64,000 nucleotides of DNA from Variovorax sp. PBS-H4. GTDB lineage: Bacteria > Pseudomonadota > Gammaproteobacteria > Burkholderiales > Burkholderiaceae_C. Shown in pieces: positions 26,993 to 35,800 of the stretch. The stretch covers positions 2,852,001 through 2,916,000 of the forward strand of contig NZ_LR594675.1 of NCBI RefSeq assembly GCF_901827205.1. Reading direction: 5' to 3'. Below the pieces are notes generated by a model. The model worked only from the letters and a program-made list of their open reading frames with translations, ran no database searches and was not told the origin of the DNA. How positions within the stretch are numbered: the first letter of the stretch is position 1; every line of letters starts with the position of its first letter. The position numbers and the translations under genes are program-made.

Positions 26993-28959
26993 GCAATGAG
27001 ATCACAACATACCTGAAGTATGTCAATCTTCAAATGGCCGCCGAGGCGCTGTGGGATCGTGTAGATCCGGAAGGTGCACTTGGGCAACTGCAATATGGGA
27101 ACAATCATTCCAGCAAATTCACCAAGACCCAGGCCCAACAGTTCATCGACGAAGGCTGGACAGTCGCCGAGCACAAGAGCAACACCTCGACAGGCTTCAG
27201 CGGAACCCTGTTCCGCAACAGCAACACCGGTGAATTGGTCCTGTCCTTCCGCAGCACCGAATTCGTCGACGACGCAGCCCGCGACAACCAGGCCACCAAC
27301 AGCATGGAGATCAAGGAGAAGGGTTGGGCCTTCGGCCAGATTGCCGACATGAAGGCCTGGGTCGACAGCCTCTACGCCAGCAGCAAGATCACAGCCGACA
27401 AGCAACTCACCGTCACCGGCTACAGCCTCGGCGGCCACCTCGCCACCGCGTTCAACATGCTGTATGGCGGCGATGCCGACGCCACCTATACCTTCAACGG
27501 TGCAGGCGTCGGGCAGATGAAGCCCGGCCATAGCTTGGGCGATGTCATCGCCGAATTCCAGTCGTTGCGCACCTCCGGCAGCGGCTCAAGATTCACGACG
27601 CCGGAAGTCGCTGCGCTCTATCGGGAACTACGCTCCACCATCAACGGCCAGGCTACTCAAAGCCAGATCGATGCCGCATACGAGCGCGTGAGCGGACTCA
27701 TCGACACCTACCAACCCGATCCGCAATCCGCGCCGATGGTGTCGCCCACCGAGCGCAACCAGGAACTCACATTGCTGCGCGATGCGCTCCATCGCACCGG
27801 GCTTGTGGTCGCCGAGGCTGTGCGCGTGCCCGATCTCGCTTCGCAGGGTGCATCGGAATCTCCGCTGGACATCAAGCCTGAACTGATCGACGGCGAGGCA
27901 ATCATCGACGCCACGCGGCTGGACTACCAGTTGGCCGTACTCCTCGCGTCGAAGAACACTCAACCATCGGTCGGGGTTATTGGTGGCGGCGTGCAAGCGG
28001 TACTTGGCCGGGAGCAGGGTGCCTACACGCTGCCCAACTTCTACGACATCTACGGCGACACGGCCCCCTCGGCCGTCTCCAATTCACAGCTGCATTACGG
28101 CGCCGCGACGCCGATCTTCATCGAAGACCAACCGCTACTGCGTGGCACGGTGATCGGTGACGCAATCGCGGCCACCTTGCAGGCTCATCTTGACATCAAG
28201 TTGCTGGTGGATGGCTTCAGCAGCAACGACTTCGGCGACACCCACAGCCTGGTGCTACTCGTCGACTCACTGAGTGTCCAGAACACATTCGCTCAGCTTG
28301 ATCCCACGCTCACGGCCGACAAGATGAGCGGCGTCTTGGCAACTGCCTCGAACCAGAAATCCGATTGGGCTCAGCGCACGCAAGGCAAGGCGGATGGCGA
28401 TACGCTGGAGAGCCTCGTCAACGCGCTGGCGGACACTCTGGGGTTGGGTTGGACCGGAGAAGCCCGACTGGAAGGCGACCCCAGCGGCAACACCTGGGCG
28501 CGCCTCGAAGACCAGAACGGCTACAGCGGACGAATTACGTTCTACCAGCAACTGAAGCAACTCACCGACAGCGGCGTCTACCAATCATTGCAGGGGAAGG
28601 TGACGTTGGAGGAAGTGCCGTCAACCGGTGGCAGCTTTGCGTTGGGGCTTTCCCCGCGCCGCAGTCCCGACCAGACCTGGAATCCGCCATCGGGCACCGC
28701 CACCTGGACCAAGGGCAGCACCTGGGGCGTCTACGAGACAGGCAACACCTACGTGCTGGAGGGCGGAGCGTCCCTCACGCCGGACGACCAAGCCGACGTG
28801 GTCTACGCGGGCAATGGGCTTGACTACGTCTTTGGGGGCAGGGGCGACGGCCTTCTGGATGGGGAAGTCCAAACGCTAAGTCGCCGCCGCGCCCGCATTT
28901 GTAGCGTGATAGGTGCACGCCGAGCTTGCCCGCAAGTCAGGGGGACAAGCCATGCTTGA
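26989..28959 (+). CDS. Lipase-domain effector, truncated within the first RTX repeats
   Basis: 656 aa, overlapping the upstream membrane-protein gene by four bases. An N-terminal tag (YLKYVNLQMAAEAL) precedes an alpha/beta-hydrolase lipase domain with nucleophile Ser146 in GYSLGGH and the block FRSTEFVDDAARDNQATNS shared with the 2608-aa protein. A likely acid/His region is NDFGDTHSLVLLVDSL. Near residue 550 the sequence jumps into the module ALGLSPRRSPDQTW shared with the big protein. It then reaches one glycine-rich nonapeptide (GGRGDGLLD) and ends in an unrelated Arg-rich tail. It lacks an RTX block and a recognisable type I secretion tail, so it is probably a truncated copy or cassette. 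GC is lower than the genome. Confidence 0.75.
   Translation: MSNEITTYLKYVNLQMAAEALWDRVDPEGALGQLQYGNNHSSKFTKTQAQQFIDEGWTVAEHKSNTSTGFSGTLFRNSNTGELVLSFRSTEFVDDAARDNQATNSMEIKEKGWAFGQIADMKAWVDSLYASSKITADKQLTVTGYSLGGHLATAFNMLYGGDADATYTFNGAGVGQMKPGHSLGDVIAEFQSLRTSGSGSRFTTPEVAALYRELRSTINGQATQSQIDAAYERVSGLIDTYQPDPQSAPMVSPTERNQELTLLRDALHRTGLVVAEAVRVPDLASQGASESPLDIKPELIDGEAIIDATRLDYQLAVLLASKNTQPSVGVIGGGVQAVLGREQGAYTLPNFYDIYGDTAPSAVSNSQLHYGAATPIFIEDQPLLRGTVIGDAIAATLQAHLDIKLLVDGFSSNDFGDTHSLVLLVDSLSVQNTFAQLDPTLTADKMSGVLATASNQKSDWAQRTQGKADGDTLESLVNALADTLGLGWTGEARLEGDPSGNTWARLEDQNGYSGRITFYQQLKQLTDSGVYQSLQGKVTLEEVPSTGGSFALGLSPRRSPDQTWNPPSGTATWTKGSTWGVYETGNTYVLEGGASLTPDDQADVVYAGNGLDYVFGGRGDGLLDGEVQTLSRRRARICSVIGARRACPQVRGTSHA
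28638..28862 (+). repeat. Swapped module, copy 1 of 2
   Basis: The first ~150 bases are identical, apart from a single mismatch, to 33045-33194, then similarity fades to 28862/33269. The flanking sequence is unrelated on the left in both copies, so the block has sharp edges. It encodes ALGLSPRRSPDQTW followed by a Trp/Gly-rich segment and the first RTX-like turn. Confidence 0.85.
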
Positions 28960-29881
28960 ACTGGGTGTAGGCGCAGACATCTTGCGTGGTATTGGTTGGC
29001 TGTATATCGCCTTGGCGTGCGGTGCGCTCTACTTGGTGATTCGGCATGTCGAAGGCTGGCTGCTGAAGGCGTTGTGCATCGCCTTAGTAGTTGGAGTCTT
29101 CGGCTATGTTCCCGCAAAGGGAGCATGGGACACGAAGAGGCAGCGCGATAGGTACCAAGCAGCAAAGGCGCTGTTTGATGAACGATGCAAGACGGCGGGC
29201 GAGAGAGTTTATAGAACAGAGGTCGATATCAAGGGCGTCTATCTGATGCGACTGAGAGACCCAGCGGAAAGCGGATGGTTCGATCAGCAGTTCAATCAAC
29301 ATGATGTATTTACATCCGAAGACGGACACAGCGGGCAAGCGGGTGGATCTTCAATAAATTCCAAGACAAAGGAGCCTCCGCCCGATCCTTACATCCTTTC
29401 CTTCCTCAAGCCGAAGATCATTGATCCTCCGAGTCGGCAAACAATCCCAGACACCCTGGTTGGACGCTATGACTACGTGGAAGCAACGGATCCGCGTGAT
29501 GGCAGGTTGTATCGCTATACGGCGCGGTCGGTTGCCCCTATCAAGCTACTGCCGGAGTATGGAGAGTGGGTCCGAGAGACCGAGCTCGTTCGTTCCGCTA
29601 TCAGTAAGCGAACGGCTAAATATGGGGTGACTTGGAAAGACATTTCCGAGTCGACCGATCGCCAGCATTGGATCGCCGGCAGCGAAGTACGCATATTTGA
29701 CTTGGACGCGAATGAATTGATCGCTGAACGAGCTGGCTATGTGATGGACTTTGCACAGGGCAGCAGGGCTGGAGCGAGATCACCGTGGCTTTTCGCAAAG
29801 TCCTGCGCTAACTACCAACCGGCAAAGCGGCATACGAGATTCTTTGTGGAGCAAGTCCTTAAACCAGTTGAAAGGGAGTAA
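28952..29881 (+). CDS. Two-TM membrane protein, candidate immunity protein for the 2608-aa lipase (copy 2)
   Basis: 309 aa from ATG 28952, which follows CAGGGGGAC and overlaps the upstream lipase stop by eight bases (an upstream in-frame GTG at 28913 is less likely). Two TM helices (GIGWLYIALACGALYLVI and LLKALCIALVVGVFGYV) precede a soluble domain paralogous to the 26066 protein, sharing AKALFDERCK, YRT, TWKDIS, HWIAGS, IAERAGY and RSPW. The two soluble-domain cysteines are again present (DERC, KSCAN). The next gene, the giant RTX lipase, starts 2 bases after the stop, so the two are made together. Protection of the producer from its own lipase is the favoured role, by inference. GC is near 50-55% in places. 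Confidence 0.6.
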   Translation: MLELGVGADILRGIGWLYIALACGALYLVIRHVEGWLLKALCIALVVGVFGYVPAKGAWDTKRQRDRYQAAKALFDERCKTAGERVYRTEVDIKGVYLMRLRDPAESGWFDQQFNQHDVFTSEDGHSGQAGGSSINSKTKEPPPDPYILSFLKPKIIDPPSRQTIPDTLVGRYDYVEATDPRDGRLYRYTARSVAPIKLLPEYGEWVRETELVRSAISKRTAKYGVTWKDISESTDRQHWIAGSEVRIFDLDANELIAERAGYVMDFAQGSRAGARSPWLFAKSCANYQPAKRHTRFFVEQVLKPVERE

Positions 29882-29883
29882 TC

Positions 29884-32800
29884 GTGAGTGCCAATGAAAT
29901 TTCTGTCTATCTCAAGTACGCCAATCTCCAAATGGCGAGTGAAGCGCTGTACTCTTTTCGGGAGGGTCAGGCCGACGAAGAAGCGCTACCGGGGACAACT
30001 CGATCCTATGCAAGCCTATCCGCTGCTGATCTCATGGCGGGCAATGGTCGATCCAGTAAGTTCACATTGGAAGAGGCTCAAGAGTTTGTGAGGGACTGGG
30101 CTGTGGTCGAGCACATCAGCAACACCACCACGGGCTTTTCGGGAACCCTATTCCAGGCTCTTCGCACCGACGAATCCCGCGGCATTACCGCAGGTGAGTT
30201 GGTCATCTCCTTCCGCAGCACCGAGTTCATCGACGACGCAGCCCGCGACAACCAGGCCACCAACAGCTTGGAGATCAAGGAGAAAGGCTGGGCCTTCGGC
30301 CAGATCGATGACATGAAGACGTGGGTCGATACGCTCTACGCAAGCGGCAAGATTGCAGCCACCGAACCGCTCACCGTCACCGGCTACAGCCTCGGCGGCC
30401 ACTTGGCTACAGCGTTCAATCTCCTGTATCCGAGTGCCGCCGCGTCGACTTACACCTTCAACGGCGCTGGCGTGGGTGCTCTCAAGAACGGGGCGAGCCT
30501 GAGCGGCGTTGTCGCCGAATTTCATCGTTTACGCGAGAACGCAGACGGCTCGCAGATCGCCTTCGGCGATTCCCTGGTTCAAGCCCGATACGTGGAGCTG
30601 CGAAGCAGCTTCGCTAGCGGCGTGATGCCCACTATCGACGACATCGCTTCGGTGCGCCTGCTGGCAGTGGGCAGCCCGACCGCCTTTGCCGACAGCGAAA
30701 TGCTTGCCTCTGCGCTGGAGCGCGTTCGCTCCATCATGCAGGAGGCTGTCCGGGTTTCGACGCTCTCCGACCCATCCGGCAAACCGTTGGAGGTGAGCGG
30801 ATCGAACATCGCAGCCACCGGCTTGGACTACCAGTTGGCTGTGCTGTTCGCATCGAAGAAGACCGAAGCCCAGTACGCGGACGTCGCACAGGGCGGTTGG
30901 GCAGCCTATGCGGGACGCCATTTGGCGACAGGAGCGCCCTGGTCTAACTTTCATGACCTCTACGGCGCCAACGCGCCGTCTGCCGTTTCGAACTCGCAGC
31001 TTCACTATGGCCAAGACGTTCCCATCTTCATCGAAGACCAACCGCTCTTTCGCGGCAACGTGCTGTTCAGCGCTCTGGGTGCCAGTGCTTTGAATGCGGA
31101 AGCCAAATTGCTGGTGAACAACTTCGGCGCCAACGACTTCGGCGACACGCATAGCCTGGTGCTGCTCGTCGACTCCCTGAGCGTACAGAACACGCTCGCG
31201 CAAATCGATCCGACCCTTACGCAAGCGACGCTGAATGCCATCTTCGCTGCCGCATCAGCAATAAAGGCCGAGGCCAGTCTTGGCTTCCAGGGCAAGGCGG
31301 AAGGCGATGTTTTAGAGAACGTCATCAAGAGCCTGGCCGCCATGTTCGACGTGAACATCGCATCCATGGCCGCCAGACTCGATGGTGGCACATGGGCCAA
31401 TGCCGATGATCGCGCCGTGTTTCACCGAAACCTCAAGACCATTTCCAGCAAAGTTGCGGAACTGGACATCGGGGAACAGGCGGTCATTCGCGCGTCCGGC
31501 TCAGACCTTCAAGTAGCGGCCCGCACCGACTTTGGCGCAGTCGCGGCGCTGATCGAGCTCTCGCCCTTCTGGATCGCAGGCAAGGATGCGGCCACCAAGG
31601 CAACACTGGAGACTGTGTGGGAGTTCGTGCACGGCGAAGACTTCCTCGCATGGCAGGAAGACAAGAGTGCGGCGGTACCAACCACCTTCACGAACGAGTG
31701 GATCGCAGACCGTGCAACGATGTTGGGGCTGGTTGTCCAACGCAACGCCAGCAATACGCAAGGCGTGCTTCCTGGTAGCGAGAACCTTCGCTATTACGAC
31801 GCTGCCAGCGACACTCAGATCCTGGTCGGTTCAGGTAGCTCGCAGCGCAAGCAGTTTTTCTTTGGCGGGGACGAGGCCGACACTGTGAGTGGCCAAGGAT
31901 TCGGCGACCATCTCTATGGCGGCGCAGGCGCCGACACTCTGAGTGGCCTGGGCGGCGACGACTACCTGCAGGGCGATGCCGGCAACGACACCCTCGAAGG
32001 CGGCATCGGCAACGACACCCTCGTCGGCGGCACCGGAGCCGACACCTACCGCTTCGAAGGCACCTTCGGCAAAGACACCCTCCGAGACAGCGACGGCCTC
32101 GGCAGCATCGTCCTCGACGACCAAACCCTCACCGGCGGCGCAGGCACCGGCAAGCGCAACACCTGGTGTAGCGAGGACCCCGCCGGGAACCGCATCGACT
32201 ACCTCGTCCAGGACGATGCCGCATCCGCCACCGGCAAGACCCTCCTCGTCTCCAGGCAAGGCGACAGCGCCCACACCATCACCCTGCGCGACTTTGACCT
32301 GGACCAGGCCCGCTCGGACGCCGGCTATTTGGGCATGCGGCTGCAAGGCCCGCGCCTCGTCCTGCAGCAGGCCGGTGGCGGCAACCCCTTTGCCGACCCC
32401 CACTTCGAGCCCGAGCAGGGCACCAGCCGCATCGAGGAAGGCGGCGCGGCCGGCTACGTCCTGTACCTCGACCAAGCCGCCTCGGCAGGCGACACCCTCA
32501 CCTTGAGCCTGTCCGCCCTGGCCGGCCAGTTCCAACTGCTCCACGGCGGCACATCGATCCCTGCCGCCGGGGCCGTCATCACCCTCGTCGAAGGGCAAAG
32601 CGAAGTTCACTTCGCGCTCATGCAGCAGGGAGAGATCTCGGCCGATGCCTTGGCACAACTGTCGGCCACCTACCGCGGCGGCAGCGTCACCGCCGACTCC
32701 AATGCATGGGAACTCACCGTCGAGGACGCGGGCGAGCAGGCGCGGACCTATCTGGGCGACCAGCATCCGTCCCTGAGCGAAGGCGGCTTCTACGACTGGA

Positions 32801-35800
32801 GTTCCGTCCACTGGGCATCCGACGGAACCCTCGAAGGCGGTGTGGCCGATGCGGGCTTCAACGACGTCATCGTCGGCCAGGCGGACAACAACCGCATCGA
32901 GGGGCTCGGCGGCAACGATGCCCTGGACGGCGCAGGCGGCAACGATGTCGTCGACGGCGGGGAAGGGGACGACCTGCTCGCGGGCGGCGCCGGCAGCGAT
33001 CTCATTCGTGGGGGCGGTGGCAACGACTGGATCCTGAGCGCCCATGCGTTGGGGCTTTCCCCGCGCCGCAGTCCCGACCAGACCTGGAATCCGCCAGCGG
33101 GCACCGCCACCTGGACCAAGGGCAGCACCTGGGGCGTCTACGAGACAGGCAACACCTACGTGCTGGAGGGCGGAGCGTCCCTCACGCCGGACGACAAGGC
33201 AGACGTGGTCTTCGCGGGCGATGGGCATGACTACGTCATTGGGGGCCGAGGCAACGATCATCTGGACGGGCAAGCCGGCGACGACATCTTGTGGGGCAAT
33301 GGCGGCGCCGACGTTCTCGCCGGATCGGCGGGCAACGACTGGCTGATGGGGGACGGGCTCGCGGAGGCGGGCCATGTCAACAGCACGCCAGAGGCGCTGC
33401 ACGGCAACGATGTTCTCGACGGCGGCGACGGCAACGACCATCTGCTGGGCGACGGCGGCGAGGATGCCTTGTATGGCGGTGCCGGCGAAGACACCCTTCG
33501 CGGTGATCGTCCCGAATTCGAACTCGCCGGCACGGCGCACGGCGAGGACTATCTCGACGGCCAGGACGGCAATGACATCCTCCTGGGCGGAGGAAAGGGC
33601 GACGCCTTGTACGGCGGCGCCGGCAACGATCGCATGTGGGGCGATGACGAGAACGAGGACCAGCTCCCCGGCACGTTTCATGGCAGCGACTTCCTGGACG
33701 GCGAGGCCGGTGACGACCAACTGGTGGGGGGTGGCGCGGACGACACCTTGATCGGCGCAGCGGGCGCCGACCTCATGCTGGGCGATGATCGCGAGGCCAA
33801 CCTGGCAGGCCGCTTCCACGGTGCGGATTGGCTGGAGGGCGGGAGCGGCGACGACACGCTCATTGGTGGCGGAGGCAACGACATACTGTTCGGCGGCCAG
33901 GACGACGACATCCTCGTTGGCGACGACCAGGGCCAGGACCTTCTTGCCGCCGAATTCCACGGCAACGATGAACTTGACGGCGAGGAAGGCGACGACCAGC
34001 TGACCGGCGGCGGCAAGGACGACACTCTCCTGGGCGGAGCCGGCAACGACTTCCTCCGCGGCGATGACGACGTCATGGAACAACTCGCCGCGCAATGGCA
34101 CGGCAACGATCTCCTGGACGGAGGCGACGGCGACGACATTCTGCTGGGCGACGGCGGCGACGACATTCTCCGGGGTGGCGCTGGTGACGACTGGCTCGCC
34201 GGTGAAGATCAAGCCAGCACCGACGCGGCCACCAGGCTCATTGGAGACGACCAGCTCGATGGCGGCGACGGCGCCGACACCCTCATCGGCGGCGCCGGGA
34301 ACGACCTGCTCGACGGCGGCAGCGGCAACGATTCCCTCCATGGCGGCGCCGGCAACGACACCCTCGACGGCGGCGCCGGGGCCGACTGGATGTCCGGCGG
34401 CGCCGGTGACGACATCTTCCGCGTTGCGCTGTCCGACAACGACACCGTGGGCGACTTCGGGCGCGGCACCGATCGCATCGTGCTGCAAGGCGCCTTGCCC
34501 CAGGACCTCACCGTGACCGCCGCCGGCGCCACCCTGCATCTCCAGGGCAGCGGCGGCGCCCTCGTGCTTGAGAACTGCCTTCGCAATGGCGACACGCAAG
34601 CCGGCATCGAGTTTGCCGACGGCACCGTCTGGCGCCGATCCGATCTCATCAGCCGTCTGGACCTGGACATCCCCAGCCAGGCATGGCTGGACCATGCCGA
34701 ACTTCTGGTCGCGCAGCCGGAAGGCGGTCGCCTGGTCGGCGATATCGGCAGTAGCGTCATGGTCGGGCGCGAAGGCCACGATGTCTTCGAGGATCTTGGA
34801 GGCGACGATTTCTTCTATGGCGGGGCCGGAGGTGACCTCCTGCATGGCGAGAATGGCAATGACCTGCTCGATGGCGGCACCGGTAGCGATGTACTTCTGG
34901 GCGGGCCGGGCAGCGACGTTCTTCTGGGGGGAGAGGGTGACGACGCGCTCGTCGCCGTAGGGCAGACCTCGCATGTCCAGATCTACGACGACCCTTCCAC
35001 CGAGGTCGACATCCTGGATGGCGGACCGGGCAATGACAACCTCCTCGGAGGATGGGGAGGCATGGGCGGCGACCACAGCATCTACCTCTTCGGCTATGGG
35101 GACGGCCGCGACACCATCAGCGGCGGTACGGACAACCTCATCCGCTTCAAGCCCGGCGTATCTCCCGAAGACGTTGTCATCTTCTGCAATCAAGGCCGCG
35201 TCGTCTACTGGTTGAGCGCTGCCGATCAGATCTCGGAATCTCAATCCACATGGCAGACGGGGCACATCGAATTTGCCGACGGGACCGTGTGGGACCGCGC
35301 CGAGATCGATGCCCGGACGATGGACACGGCGCTCGAGTTGGCCGGTCCGCGCACACTGCAGCTGCATGTCCACGAGGGACAGGGGTTTCAGATGGACCTG
35401 CCCGAAGGCTTCTTTGCTCCCGGCTCCCGCAGCGGACAGGTGTCCTACGCCACCGCGGATGGACTGCCCGGGATCACCGTCGATCCGCACACAGGCTCGA
35501 TCTCCGCTACCTCCGAGCTCTTCAGCGGCAACTTATGGTTCTGGGCCGAACCCTGGATAACGATCACGGCCACCGATGAACTCGGCGCCCGCCAAACCAT
35601 CGAGGTCGGGGTGTGGCTGCAGAGGCCTGACGCCAGCTTCGGTTCCGTCATTGTCGGTACGCGCGACGCCGACTGGCTATGGACGTCCGACGGCGACGAT
35701 GTCGTATACGGCGGTGCGGGCAACGATGACTATGTCTTCCGGCCCGGGGACGGTCACGACATCATCGAGGAGGGCAACCCGCTCGCAACCGCCGACTTCG

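Noticed and set aside
26066..29881. Two-TM proteins as lipase-specific foldases
   Set aside because: Foldases have one TM helix and an RxxFDY-type motif, neither of which is seen. Duplication with each lipase fits immunity better, though a chaperone role is not excluded.
33238..34430. Regularly spaced DNA repeats that might suggest a CRISPR array
   Set aside because: The repeats are in frame, encode RTX nonapeptides and vary at third positions; there are no constant repeats with unique spacers and no cas genes.
31831..35490. A 1219-codon minus-strand frame within the RTX gene
   Set aside because: It is the mirror of the GGxGxDxLx repeats (Val/Ala/Glu-rich repetitive) and has no start context or family signature; the plus strand is the real gene.
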